A stretch of DNA of 64,000 nt. Origin: Ochrobactrum vermis. GTDB taxonomy: Bacteria; Pseudomonadota; Alphaproteobacteria; Rhizobiales; Rhizobiaceae. The position numbers were made by a program, and so were the translations under genes. The stretch lies in NCBI RefSeq assembly GCF_002975205.1, contig NZ_PCOC01000002.1:2231411-2295410 (forward strand), read 5' to 3'. The first letter of the stretch is position 1, and every line of letters starts with the position of its first letter. This document shows positions 1-8,953 of the stretch, one piece after another. The notes beneath the pieces were generated by a model that saw only the letters and a program-made list of their open reading frames with translations, was not told where the DNA came from and did not search any database.

Positions 1-387
1 TTGAGGTGGACGATGCGGATGGAGATACTGGGCCATGAACGCCGCCGTCGGTGGCGAGCCGAAGAGAAGCTTGCGATAGTCAATTCGGTTGGGGTTGATG
101 GCGCGACAGTCACAGAAGTTGCGCTCCGTCACGATGTATTGCGGCAGCAGATTTATATGTGGCGTAGCGAGTTGAAGAGGAAGGGGCTTCTGCCTTCCTC
201 GCCGGAGCCCTTGTTTCTTCCCGTTGACATGACTGCCGCTCCGCTCGGTTCTGAGGCGAACAGTTCTGTCGATGCTTCATGCTCAATGGTTGAATTGCAA
301 TTGCGCTGCGGCCGTCGACTTTGTTTTGACAGCCAAGTGGAAGGTGCGGTGTTGACGCGGCTGATCCGGGTGGTGGAACAGGCATGA
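1..387 (+). CDS. tnpA: IS66 accessory protein TnpA
   Basis: Short basic protein of the IS66 OrfA type with an N-terminal helix-turn-helix like that of IS3/IS911 OrfA. Residues around 17-60 carry the pattern RRRWRAEEKLAIV, then VTEVALRHDVLRQQIYMW. It is required with TnpB for IS66 transposition, probably by binding the ends. The frame is open to the first base of the window: the start could be the TTG at 1, the ATG at 13, or upstream. Its stop overlaps the tnpB start by four bases (ATGA at 384-387), indicating translational coupling. Confidence 0.85.
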   Translation: MRWTMRMEILGHERRRRWRAEEKLAIVNSVGVDGATVTEVALRHDVLRQQIYMWRSELKRKGLLPSSPEPLFLPVDMTAAPLGSEANSSVDASCSMVELQLRCGRRLCFDSQVEGAVLTRLIRVVEQA

Positions 388-731
388 TTGGACCGGGCAC
401 CGGCGTTCGGGTTTACCTTGCCTGCGGCGTCACAGATATGAGGAAGGGCATTGAGGGGCTTTCAATGTTGGCACAGGATGTCTTGCGTCAAAAGCCGACA
501 GGAGGAGCAGTCTTCGCCTTTCGCGGGCGACGTGGCGATCGGGTGAAGCTCCTTTATTTTGATGGCCAGGGATTTTGCCTTTACTATAAAATCCTGCAGA
601 AAGGCCGTTTCCCCTGGCCGTCGGCGGCCGATGGGACGGCTCGACTGACAGCAGCGCAACTGGCGATGTTATGGGAAGGAATAGACTGGAGGCGTCCGGA
701 CTGGGGTGCTCCGCCGGCACGTGTCGGTTGA
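384..731 (+). CDS. tnpB: IS66 Orf2/TnpB-like protein
   Basis: A 115-residue IS66 TnpB protein, full length for the family. Recognisable blocks are VYLACGVTDMRKGIEGLSML near the N-terminus, then VFAFRGRRGDRVKLLYFDGQ and a C-terminal WPSAADGTARLTAAQLAMLW block. The biochemical role is not settled; it is needed together with TnpA and the DDE transposase. The start is fixed by the four-base overlap with tnpA. Confidence 0.9.
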   Translation: MIGPGTGVRVYLACGVTDMRKGIEGLSMLAQDVLRQKPTGGAVFAFRGRRGDRVKLLYFDGQGFCLYYKILQKGRFPWPSAADGTARLTAAQLAMLWEGIDWRRPDWGAPPARVG

Positions 732-794
732 TTTTATCTTACTGAAACTACTTGTTTTTATGGTGCCCTGTCCTGATTTATGCTAGTCAGGATC

Positions 795-2417
795 ATGTCG
801 AATGCGAGCTCAATTCTTCCTGATGATCCAGCCTTTCTGAAGGCGATGATCACCGCCTTGCAGGCGGAGAATGCGAAGATGTCGGCGGCGTTGAAAGCGC
901 ACGATCACCTGATCCAGGGTCTGAGGCTACGCATTGCGCGATTGAAGAAACAGATCTTCGGCAAGTCTTCTGAAAAGATCGAGCGGGAAATTGCGCAACT
1001 GGAACTGGCTCTGGAGGATCTGTTGATTGCCAGTGCCGAACACGAGACCGCGCCCGTCGAGGAGCTTGAAAACGATACGGCTTGCGTTCCGGATGAAACT
1101 TCACAGTCCCGGCCACTGCGTCGGCGTCCGCGTGTGTCGGAAAATGCCGTTCGCGAACGCCGGGAACTGGATCCCGGTCATTGTTGTCCTGCCTGCGGCG
1201 GAGAATTGCGCCTTGTCGGAGAGGATGTCAGCGAAATCCTCGACATGGTCGCAGCGACGATGAAGGTCATTGAGATCGCCCGACCAAAGAAGTCGTGCCG
1301 TTGCTGTGAGAAGATGGTGCAGGTTCCTGCTCCCAGCCGCCCAATACCCGGCAGTATGGCTGGTGCCGGGCTTCTGGCCTATATCCTGGTCTCGAAGTTC
1401 GACGATCACCTGCCGCTCTATCGCCTCAACGAGATCTTCGCGCGGATGGGTGCCGATATACCTGACAGCACACTGGTGGACTGGTGCGGTCGTGCCATGC
1501 AGGTGCTTCGGCCGCTGATCGAGCGCATTGAGACCGAGATCATGAAAAGCGATCTCCTCCATGCTGACGATACGCCGATCCGGGTGCTGGATCGCTCATT
1601 GCGCGACAAGGGATTGGGCAAAGGTGTGAAGAAGGGCAGGATCTGGACATATGTCCGCGATCAGCGTCCATGGGCGGGTGGTGCACCACCAGGTGCTGTT
1701 TATTACTTCGCTCCCGACTGGAAGGAAGAGCACGTTCATAGCCATCTCAAAAAGGCGAGTGGCATTCTTCAGGCCGACGGCTACAAAGGCTATGCGAAGT
1801 TATATGAGCCGGGATCGGACGGGAAGCCCCGGTTCCGGGAGGCTTCATGTTGGGCGCATTGGCGGCGTGACTTTCATGACATCTGGACTGCAAACAAATC
1901 CGGGATTGCGCGCGAGGCTCTCGACCGGATCGGAGTGCTGTATGATATCGAACGGGGTATTATGGGGCAGCCTGCCGATGTACGGCTTGCCGCGCGTCAA
2001 AAGCACAGCAAGCCGAAGGTCGAGGAACTGCATGCATGGGCGGAAAAGCAGTTGCTCCGCATTCCTGGCAAAAGCGAGCTGGCGAAAGCTTTGCGCTATG
2101 GGCTGAGCAGATGGCCGTCACTCTGCCTGTTCCTGGAGGACGGGCGCGTGGCCATAGACAACAACGCTGCGGAGCGGGCCCTGAGACCAATAGGAGTAGG
2201 ACGCCGGAATTGGTTATTCGCAGGCGCTGACACCGGCGCGGAAACTCTGGCACGCGCCATGACGATCATTGAAACAGCGAAGATGAACGGCATCAACCCG
2301 CAAGCTTATCTGGCCGATGTGCTCGACCGGATTCACGACCACAAGATCAATCGACTCGATGAGTTGCTGCCGTGGAACTGGAAGCCCCTCGCAGCTGAAC
2401 ATGCAAAGGCAGCCTGA
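795..2417 (+). CDS. tnpC: IS66-family DDE transposase TnpC
   Basis: Full-length IS66 transposase of about 540 residues. In order: an N-terminal coiled-coil region ([19 protein letters not shown]), a zinc-finger-like domain (CPACGGEL and CRCCEKM), then the DDE core with [21 protein letters not shown] and [19 protein letters not shown]. The frame is also open from an ATG at 780; the ATG at 795 is preferred because it matches the usual IS66 N-terminus ([19 protein letters not shown]). The stop TGA overlaps the ATG of the next gene. No frameshift or missing catalytic residue was seen. Confidence 0.93.
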   Translation: MSNASSILPDDPAFLKAMITALQAENAKMSAALKAHDHLIQGLRLRIARLKKQIFGKSSEKIEREIAQLELALEDLLIASAEHETAPVEELENDTACVPDETSQSRPLRRRPRVSENAVRERRELDPGHCCPACGGELRLVGEDVSEILDMVAATMKVIEIARPKKSCRCCEKMVQVPAPSRPIPGSMAGAGLLAYILVSKFDDHLPLYRLNEIFARMGADIPDSTLVDWCGRAMQVLRPLIERIETEIMKSDLLHADDTPIRVLDRSLRDKGLGKGVKKGRIWTYVRDQRPWAGGAPPGAVYYFAPDWKEEHVHSHLKKASGILQADGYKGYAKLYEPGSDGKPRFREASCWAHWRRDFHDIWTANKSGIAREALDRIGVLYDIERGIMGQPADVRLAARQKHSKPKVEELHAWAEKQLLRIPGKSELAKALRYGLSRWPSLCLFLEDGRVAIDNNAAERALRPIGVGRRNWLFAGADTGAETLARAMTIIETAKMNGINPQAYLADVLDRIHDHKINRLDELLPWNWKPLAAEHAKAA

Positions 2418-2713
2418 TGGCCACGGTCAGATTTGTTTACACGCTCGACTATGTCGCTGAAATGCTCGAAGAGGATGTCGATCTTCTTCAAGCGATCATC
2501 TACAATGACGACAACCTGACCTATGGCAATATCATCACCGTCGTAACCGGCGACGACCAGACTACGAGCGCCCTGACGGACGACGGCATCGATGAACTCA
2601 GACAGATGCTGGCCGACGCACGTAAATCAGCCGAAAAATGGCAGGAATTCCTCGAATGCTTTGTCGATGACGAAGAAATCGTCGCGCGCATCAATACATA
2701 TTCTCCACGGTAA
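2417..2713 (+). CDS. small acidic protein inside the IS66 element
   Basis: A 98-residue acidic protein that begins on the last base of the transposase stop (TGATG), so it is probably translated by coupling. It ends 15 bases before the proposed IS66 right end, so it belongs to the element rather than to the flank. No known domain was recognised. The sequence is helical and rich in Asp/Glu (for example DDGIDELRQMLADARKSAEK). It may be an accessory gene carried by some rhizobial IS66 elements; function unknown. Confidence 0.7.
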   Translation: MATVRFVYTLDYVAEMLEEDVDLLQAIIYNDDNLTYGNIITVVTGDDQTTSALTDDGIDELRQMLADARKSAEKWQEFLECFVDDEEIVARINTYSPR

Positions 2714-2759
2714 CAATCGGGCGGTTACCTTTAAGCATGCCGCGCTGACTTGAAAAACG

Positions 2760-3278
2760 CAAATATCTTCTCTCGCTTTCACGTTGGCCTATACGAGACT
2801 TCAATGGCATTATTCACCCTGTTATGCGCGCGACGGTCTGTGTCCGGCGCAAGGGTTCAAATTGGCCAGATATAGCTACGCAGTTTATCGGTTACAACAA
2901 CCCTCGGCCTGCCAAGCCGCGCCATCAGATCCCTTAAGAAACGTTTTGACGCCTTCGCATTTCAACGCGGCTGAACCAGGACGTCGAGCACGTTACATCC
3001 ATAATAATCGCGCGCCAACGCCAATGCTTTTCCCATCCGACTGGGATGATAACCTATTCTACATTCCACTTTTCACAGGCGCAGGTCGATCACGGCAGAC
3101 ACAGTTTGCAAAATGGCAGCCGAAACGGTTGACCTAAGCCCGATCGTTTTCCGCCTGACAAATGACACCCCGTTCAGCGAACAAATCTTGAACATCTGCG
3201 GTGTTCAAAGCAAAGTGATGATAAGCCCAGACCGGCGACAATTTCACGAGCGAAGCGATAGCCCGTCAGGTGCAACAT
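2760..3278 (-). pseudogene. decayed IS6-family transposase, copy 1
   Basis: No single frame is open, but minus-strand translation across several frames recovers the IS6 order. From the ATG at 3278: GYRFAREIVA, then a stretch reading AYHHFALNTADVQDLFAERG, then CRDRPAPVKS, LMARLGRPRVVVTDKLRSY, and finally NNAIEVSYRPT and KREKIFA. These match the IS6 N-terminal block, the DDE region and the C-terminal NNRxExSHRPTRxRE block. Multiple stops and frameshifts show an old inactive copy. A shorter relative lies at 30272-30588 in the same orientation. Homology to that copy continues upstream to about 3345. Confidence 0.8.
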
Positions 3279-3403
3279 GTCGGATGGAATATTCATTCAA
3301 CTCGAATAGGCCAGATACTCATCCCAAACAGCTTAGCAATACCCTTGAAAACTCCAAAGCTTAAATTTCCGCCACAATTGTATAAGGTAGTTCGCCCAAT
3401 CCC

Positions 3404-4447
3404 TCAGCTAACGGTGGATGAATATCGCGCCAAAGCCCTAATCACCTGATTTACGGTGATCCGCCCAATCTGTTTTCCCTTTTCATCAGTAATCCCGATC
3501 CGATCATACTGTGCAAACAACGGCAAGACATCTTCACACCGCGTATCCGCAGCAACAAAATGGTCGCAAGGTTCATTGATAGAGGGGGCCATGATGGCTC
3601 GGACATGGATTGCACGCGCCTTGTTCACTTCGCGGACGAAATCCTCGATATGCTCATTGGCAGGTTTAAGTACAATTTCTTCAGGCTTCCCAACTTGCTG
3701 GACAGAACCATCCTTCAAAACCGCAATGCGATCCCCGATCTTTAGTGCTTCATCAAAATCATGTGTGATAAACAAGATTGTCTTGTTCAGTGTTTTTTGG
3801 AGACTGATCAGCTCATCTTGCATGCCTGATCGGATCAGGGGGTCGAGGGCGGAGAATGCTTCATCCATCAGGATAATGTCGGTATTCATTGCAAGCGCTC
3901 GGGCAAGACCTACCCGCTGTTGCTGTCCGCCCGACAACTGACGCGGTCTTGCATTTTGGTAACCACCTAACCCAACCGTTTCAATCCACTTGTCTGCCTC
4001 TTCAAGCCTCTGTTGTTTACCGATGCCACGCACTTGTAGTCCGTAAGCGACATTATCGATCACGGACCTATGTGGCAAAAGTCCAAACTTCTGAAACACC
4101 ATAGTAACCGTTTTGCGCCGAAACCGTCTAAGTTCGTACTGGTCCATCGACAGGACATCATCGCCATTGACGAATATTTCCCCTGCAGTGGGATCTATCA
4201 GGCGGTTAACGTGACGTATAAGTGTCGATTTCCCAGAGCCCGAAAGGCCCATCACGACAAAAATCTGTCCCTTTGCAATATCTAGAGATACATTATCGAG
4301 ACCTATCACATGACCAGTCTCAGCATGCACCTCGATCTTTGATTTTCCTTCCTTCAGAAGTTTTAGGGCCTCTCGCGGATCGTCACCAAAAATCTTCGTG
4401 ACATCCTTGATCCGGATCGCCATATCTGTCTCAGCTTCCTGGTTCAT
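3404..4447 (-). CDS. proV: glycine betaine/proline ABC importer ATPase ProV
   Basis: ATPase of an osmoprotectant (quaternary amine) importer of the ProU/OpuA type. It has the family-specific N-terminus (KDVTKIFGDDPREALKLL), Walker A GLSGSGKST near residue 67, signature LSGGQQQR near 171, and Walker B IILMDEAFSA near 191. The C-terminal part has a CBS-type regulatory region (residues about 270-345), the osmosensing module in OpuA relatives. It is the last gene of proXWV: its ATG overlaps the proW stop by four bases. The 347-residue length is a little shorter than E. coli ProV, consistent with only partial CBS sequence. Confidence 0.92.
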   Translation of the reverse strand: MNQEAETDMAIRIKDVTKIFGDDPREALKLLKEGKSKIEVHAETGHVIGLDNVSLDIAKGQIFVVMGLSGSGKSTLIRHVNRLIDPTAGEIFVNGDDVLSMDQYELRRFRRKTVTMVFQKFGLLPHRSVIDNVAYGLQVRGIGKQQRLEEADKWIETVGLGGYQNARPRQLSGGQQQRVGLARALAMNTDIILMDEAFSALDPLIRSGMQDELISLQKTLNKTILFITHDFDEALKIGDRIAVLKDGSVQQVGKPEEIVLKPANEHIEDFVREVNKARAIHVRAIMAPSINEPCDHFVAADTRCEDVLPLFAQYDRIGITDEKGKQIGRITVNQVIRALARYSSTVS

Positions 4448-5316
4448 AGGTGGGTCTCCCTCACTCCAATGCTGATTTGCAGCCGTCGTCCGAAAGCTTG
4501 GGTTATGCGATCGAATATGACAGCGAGAGCGACGATACCCAATCCTGCAAATAATCCTCGACTGATTTCAAGCCGCCCGATTCCCTGCAATACCTGGTAG
4601 CCAAGGCCACCTGCTCCAATCATTGAGGCAATGACCACCATTGCCAACGCCATCATCGTTGTCTGATTGACACCCGCCAGAATTGTGGGAAGTGCTAACG
4701 GTATTTGGACACCAAAAAGTCGTTGCATAGGCGTTGCTCCAAACGCCCTGCTTGCCTCCATAACCGAAGGGTCGACTGAACGCAGCCCCAGATCCGTCAG
4801 ACGAGCAAGAGGTGGAGAAGCGTAAACAATTGTCGCAATCAGAGCTGGTATCTTGCCTGGCCCAAATATCATCACAGTGGGAATGAGGTAGACGAAACTC
4901 GGCAATGTCTGCATCAAATCGAGAACTGGCATTATGAACTGACGGACCAAAACAGAACGCGACATCCAGATACCTACAGGTATCGAAATGACTATCGCGC
5001 TGATCGTCGCGGCAAGCATCAGTGCAGTTGTCGCCATAGCGTCCCGCCAAAGGTCCATAATGCCTAAGAAAAACAAGGAAACTAACACCACAAGTGGTAG
5101 CGGCCAACGTCGGGTCGCGAACCAGGCGACACCTACCAGAATGATTATAATTAGCCACCAAGGGGTAAGCAAAAGAAGATTCTCGATCGCATTGAGTAAG
5201 AGTAAAAGTGGGCGGGCACCGGCTTCAAAGCCCTCCCCCCAATTAACGACCACCCAGTTCAGGCCATTATCTACAGCACGTCGCCAAGGGTTCGTATCGA
5301 TTAAATCAGGAAACAT
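4444..5316 (-). CDS. proW: glycine betaine/proline ABC importer permease ProW
   Basis: Inner-membrane permease of the ProU/OpuAB family, 290 residues. The N-terminal region before the first transmembrane helix is short; several hydrophobic segments follow. The EAA loop that contacts the ATPase reads EASRAFGATPMQRLFGVQIP. The binding-protein gene lies about 100 bases upstream, and the stop overlaps proV by four bases. It would translocate betaine-like osmoprotectants together with ProV and ProX. Confidence 0.92.
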   Translation of the reverse strand: MFPDLIDTNPWRRAVDNGLNWVVVNWGEGFEAGARPLLLLLNAIENLLLLTPWWLIIIILVGVAWFATRRWPLPLVVLVSLFFLGIMDLWRDAMATTALMLAATISAIVISIPVGIWMSRSVLVRQFIMPVLDLMQTLPSFVYLIPTVMIFGPGKIPALIATIVYASPPLARLTDLGLRSVDPSVMEASRAFGATPMQRLFGVQIPLALPTILAGVNQTTMMALAMVVIASMIGAGGLGYQVLQGIGRLEISRGLFAGLGIVALAVIFDRITQAFGRRLQISIGVRETHL

Positions 5317-5414
5317 CTACTTCAATCTGAATAGTTATTCTATTAAAGCTGGGATCGTCCGGTATTGGAGATCCCAGCACTGGTTGGCCTTGCACGTTCT
5401 ACGGCAAGCGAGGT

Positions 5415-6434
5415 TTAGTTGAGACTTGCCTCTACTTTTTCTGCCACGTCGGCGGGCACCCATTTTTTCCACACGTCAGACTTGCTCTTCAGAAAATTGA
5501 GCGCCGTAGCTGCCGCGTCTGCCTTGTTTTCATCGCCAAAAACCAAAAGCTCGCTGATCTGAGCATTCGTCAGCCCAACCTTGGAGAAATAGTCAGCGAG
5601 AACCGGAGCCTCATTCTTTATCCAAGCAGCAGCACCGACGACCGCCGGGGATGAAGGGTAAGCCGTCACAGCCGGCGGGCTCGTGCAATCTGGATCAGTA
5701 TTGCAAGCATAGACCTCCGGTTTAGCTTCTCCAAGATCGAGCTGTACCGTATCAAATTTACCGAGCACAGCGGTTGGGCCCCAGTAATAGAAAAGTATCG
5801 GCTCTTTACGCAGGAAAGCACGGGCGATCGATGCATCAAGAGCACCGCCCGAGCCTGCCGAAAATAGGTTCCATGTCTTCTTCATATCAAAGGCCGTAAA
5901 CAGCGCAGTGGTTGAAAGTTCACATGCCCAGCCCGGTGGGCAGGAATAGAGGCGACCCTTGCTGGAATCTTCTGGATCTGGAAACAGGTCCGGACGAGCG
6001 ATAACATCCTTCGCGCTTTTCAATTCCGGATTAGCTTCCTGAACATAACGAGGAATGAACCAACCCTCCACAGTCCCGTCTGCAATGGCATTGCCCAGAT
6101 CAACGACCTTTCCATCCTGGAGGCCCTTTTCCCAATTGGTCTTGATAACACTGGTCCATAGCTCCGGTGCTATGGCAGGCTTGCCACGCGATAACATGGA
6201 TGACGCCGTTGGCACGGTATCGCCAGTAACAACCTCCACTTTACAACCAAACCCCTTCTCAAGGATAATGGCATGGATATGCGCCAAAGCTGCAGCGGAT
6301 GGCCAAGTCATTTCTGCTATGTCGATGGTGCGATCTGTGCCGCATGTAGTGTCTTGCGCTAGCGCTGGCCCCGAAAATGCAGCTGCCACCGCTAAAAATG
6401 CTCCCATTACCAAACATTTCCCACGTGTTACCAT
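5415..6434 (-). CDS. proX: glycine betaine-type substrate-binding protein ProX
   Basis: Periplasmic binding protein of the OpuAC/ProX type. The ATG at 6434 is chosen because it gives a clean signal peptide (MVTRGKCLVMGAFLAVAAAF, cleavage after ALA-Q); the frame is open further upstream to 6527 but that extension is not signal-like. Mature-protein blocks include IDIAEMTWPSAAALAHIHAI, a GDTVPTASSML loop and FYYWGPTAVLGKFD. Aromatic residues typical of quaternary-amine cages are present, but the ligand (betaine, choline, carnitine or proline betaine) cannot be decided. First gene of the operon, with a long AT-rich leader region upstream. Confidence 0.88.
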   Translation of the reverse strand: MVTRGKCLVMGAFLAVAAAFSGPALAQDTTCGTDRTIDIAEMTWPSAAALAHIHAIILEKGFGCKVEVVTGDTVPTASSMLSRGKPAIAPELWTSVIKTNWEKGLQDGKVVDLGNAIADGTVEGWFIPRYVQEANPELKSAKDVIARPDLFPDPEDSSKGRLYSCPPGWACELSTTALFTAFDMKKTWNLFSAGSGGALDASIARAFLRKEPILFYYWGPTAVLGKFDTVQLDLGEAKPEVYACNTDPDCTSPPAVTAYPSSPAVVGAAAWIKNEAPVLADYFSKVGLTNAQISELLVFGDENKADAAATALNFLKSKSDVWKKWVPADVAEKVEASLN

Positions 6435-6529
6435 CCTTGCAGAATCTCCCTGACTGAAAATATATGCAAAGTTGATATCGACACACCTGCAGATGGTCAA
6501 CCGAAACCGGCAGTCTACAAATAACAAAA

Positions 6530-6770
6530 TAAATATAGTATATGTATTTCTTTATGATTATTATAATTAGAGCTATTATTAAGTTATATTCTTGTAACGA
6601 AAATTTTTAATTATGTCATTGAATATAACAGTATATAATTCATTATCAAATACATACAATTATACTAATAATCAATAATTTGATACGTGTAAATAATTCT
6701 AAATTATACAGAACATCAATAATCTTTAATAATTGTCGATAAACATCAGAATGAGCTAGGATCCAGATTT
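6530..6770. other. very AT-rich intergenic region upstream of proX
   Basis: This stretch is made almost entirely of A and T, with runs such as TATAATTCATTATC and AATATAGTATATG, in sharp contrast to its neighbours. No coding frame is supported. It probably contains the proXWV promoter and possibly a target for H-NS/MucR-like silencers, but no specific -10/-35 pair was assigned. Confidence 0.6.
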
Positions 6771-6870
6771 ATCAAATTGTATTCAAATACCTCCGCGGGA
6801 TAGGCCGAAAATGCATGCCAAATTGGATCAAAAGGACTCGATTATCATTTCCATCTATATGGGTTAGAGG

Positions 6871-7254
6871 TTGAATCATGATGAATGTAACGACATCAGT
6901 TTTGGCGTCCCTGACGGTTTTCTTTCCGGTGATGCCAGAATCGGAATGTGCGGGGAAGCGAACGAGCTCGTGTGCGACGTTCTCATAGGCGCCAGAAGGA
7001 GCGAAGGGCATGAGCCCGCGAAGACCTCTTCATCTCCGCAAAGTGCTGTCGAAGCAATTTGTGATGTGGTTGAACAGGCGTTGTCGCGCGACTTTCCCGA
7101 ATGCCTTCCAAAACTGGCACAAACATTTGAGCACATTTTCGAGTACACCAAACCGATCAAAGCCTATCGTTGCGGTTGGTACCCGCCCCGTGCGTTACAT
7201 TTCAAAGCGAACAACTTCCTCGATATTCAGCGCGCCATCCGATCTAACATCTGA
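6871..7254 (+). other. uncertain open frame of unknown function
   Basis: An open frame of 127 codons from a TTG with a weak upstream AGAGG. The product (for example VVEQALSRDFPECLPKLAQT) matches no family I recognise, and overlapping frames on the other strand are also open. It lies between an AT-rich gap and an IS/MFS scar, so it may be a fragment. Listed only because nothing else explains this stretch. Confidence 0.15.
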
Positions 7255-7266
7255 TGACACGCAATC

Positions 7267-7404
7267 TTAGGTGTTTAGTCCCGGCATTTGATGGTGCGGG
7301 TTGAGTGTAAACCGTTCTGGTTCGTTTGCCCAGACTTTGCAGATGTATTCATAGGGCGTGAGGCCTCGCAGCGTCTTCAGCCGACGTCCGTAATTGTAGG
7401 CATC
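7267..7404 (-). pseudogene. 3' end of an IS481/IS3-type transposase
   Basis: The minus strand encodes the integrase-core C-terminus: YGRRLKTLRGLTPYEYICKV, then NEPERFTLNPHHQMPGLNT followed by TAA at 7267. This tail is characteristic of IS481-like transposases. The upstream part is missing, and the frame runs straight into a truncated MFS gene at about 7400, so only the last 45 or so codons remain after insertion and deletion. Confidence 0.75.
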
Positions 7405-7694
7405 GACCAAGCGAAGCCGGCAAGGACTGAAGCGACTAGGAACAGAACAATACCAAAAATAAGAACCGGCTTGCGCCCGTAAATATCCGCGAGTTTGCCA
7501 AACACAACGCGGTCGTTGCTATCTGAGTCAAAAGGAATGACCAGAAAACCCAGGAATACAGATTGAGCTGGCCCAGTTGCGCTGCGATCTGCGGGCATCG
7601 CGGTCGACACAATCGTTGCCTCGACAGCGATCATGGCCATGCTTGCCATGATCGCGGCGACAACAAGCCCGCGATGAGAATGTTTTTCTGTCAT
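7400..7694 (-). pseudogene. truncated, frameshifted MFS (DHA2-type) transporter
   Basis: The first segment reads GLVVAAIMASMAMIAVEATI, then STAMP, a typical start of EmrB/QacA-type drug exporters. After ATGCCC the correct frame shifts: QIAAQLGQLNLYSWVFWSFL is found one base off. The original frame resumes at VVFGKLADIYGRKPVLIFGI, the conserved MFS loop 2-3 motif. The gene is then cut at about 7400 by the IS481 remnant. Two frameshifts plus loss of all but the first three or so helices make it non-functional. Confidence 0.75.
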
Positions 7695-7760
7695 GGATGG
7701 CTTTCAGACCAGAACTGATCGTCGTTGGGGGAAGAAGCCTCCTTGCTTCCGACCCGTTTT

Positions 7761-8945
7761 TTAGACCCGCTCGACCACCATCGCAATACCTTGCCCGCCA
7801 CCGATACACATAGTTGCCAACCCATATCGACCACCGATACGTTGCAGTTCATAGCAGAGTTTGATGAGGATGATCGCTCCCGACGCCGCTACCGGATGGC
7901 CGAGAGCCACTGCGCCCCCATTCGGATTGACCTTATCTTTCGGAAACTCCAGTTCCGCGCTAACCGCACAGGCCTGTGCCGCAAATGCCTCGTTGGATTC
8001 GATAACATCCATATCGTTTACGTTCAGCCCTGCCCACTGCAAAGCCTGACGGCTGGCTGGAACAGGGCCAATACCCATGACCTCTGGAGCTACACCACCT
8101 AGGCCGGTTGCGATAATGCGGCCTAATGCCTTGACGCCATGGGCCTTAGCGACGGTCTCCTCCATAAGGACCAGAGCTGCCGCGCCATCATTGAGACCCG
8201 AAGCATTGCCCGCCGTTACGGTGCCATCCTTGCGAAAGGCAGGACGCAGCTTGGCCATATCCTTAAGAGAAACATTGCTGCGCACATGTTCATCAGTATC
8301 AAACAGCTTTTCTACCCGGCCTTGCTTGACGGTAATTGGCTGTATTTGTCCTCTAAAGCGGCCATCCGCAATTGCGGCAGCCGCACGGCGATGCGATTCA
8401 ACCGCGAAGGCATCCTGTTGTGCGCGATCTATGCCGGACCGTTCCGCAATATTCTCAGCGGTCATGCCCATGTGACCATGACCAAAGGGATCGGTCAGAG
8501 CGCCCACCATCATATCAATCGCGGTTACATCGCCCATCTTCTGACCACTACGCGCCTGCGTCAATAAATGGCCGGAACGGCTCATGCTTTCTGCACCGCC
8601 AGCAAGCACGATATCCGCTTTGCCAAGCTGAATCTGCTCGGCGGCGGAAACGACAGCCTGGAGGCCCGAACCGCACAAGCGGTTCAAAGTCAACGCAGGC
8701 GATGTGTGTGGCACACCGGCACGAACCGCAACGACGCGTGAAATATACATATCCTCCGGTCCGGTATGGATAACATTGCCGAAGACGGTTTGCTCGACTT
8801 GATCGGGTTTGATGCCGGCACGCGCGATCGCTTCGCAAGCCACTGCGGCTCCCAGTTCACACGGAGGAATACCTGCAAGAGAGCCACCAAAATCACCGAT
8901 TGGCGTGCGGACCCCAGAAGCAATAACCACTGAACGTTTCATCAT
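7761..8945 (-). CDS. acetyl-CoA acetyltransferase (thiolase)
   Basis: Thiolase of about 394 residues catalysing cleavage of a 3-ketoacyl-CoA with CoA (or the reverse Claisen condensation). The nucleophilic Cys lies in LNRLCGSGLQAV near residue 90. The C-terminal catalytic motifs are ALGHPVAASGA (His) and CIGGGQGIA (second Cys). GHPVAASG differs slightly from the usual GHP(I/L)GASG. Two adjacent ATGs (8945 and 8942) are possible starts; upstream TTG at 8957 would overlap etfA and is less likely. It is the last gene of the long minus-strand block and fits as its terminal, acetyl-CoA-releasing step. Confidence 0.92.
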   Translation of the reverse strand: MMKRSVVIASGVRTPIGDFGGSLAGIPPCELGAAVACEAIARAGIKPDQVEQTVFGNVIHTGPEDMYISRVVAVRAGVPHTSPALTLNRLCGSGLQAVVSAAEQIQLGKADIVLAGGAESMSRSGHLLTQARSGQKMGDVTAIDMMVGALTDPFGHGHMGMTAENIAERSGIDRAQQDAFAVESHRRAAAAIADGRFRGQIQPITVKQGRVEKLFDTDEHVRSNVSLKDMAKLRPAFRKDGTVTAGNASGLNDGAAALVLMEETVAKAHGVKALGRIIATGLGGVAPEVMGIGPVPASRQALQWAGLNVNDMDVIESNEAFAAQACAVSAELEFPKDKVNPNGGAVALGHPVAASGAIILIKLCYELQRIGGRYGLATMCIGGGQGIAMVVERV

Positions 8946-8953
8946 GGACTTTC

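Larger units (their letters stand above)
1..2728 (+). mobile_element. IS66-family insertion sequence, left end outside window
   Basis: Three transposition genes in the standard IS66 order (tnpA, tnpB, tnpC) plus a small fourth gene occupy this stretch in one orientation. The right end is placed at about 2728, where the minus strand reads GTAACCGCCCGATTG, resembling the GTAAGC-type ends of IS66 elements; it lies 15 bases after the last stop codon. The left terminal repeat is not in the window, so target duplications cannot be checked. The genes look intact, so the element may be active. It sits directly beside an older, decayed IS6-family transposase. Confidence 0.85.

Noticed and set aside
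2784..3364. Plus-strand small open frames in the IS6 remnant
   Set aside because: The region reads as a decayed IS6 transposase on the minus strand; the plus-strand frames have no homology.
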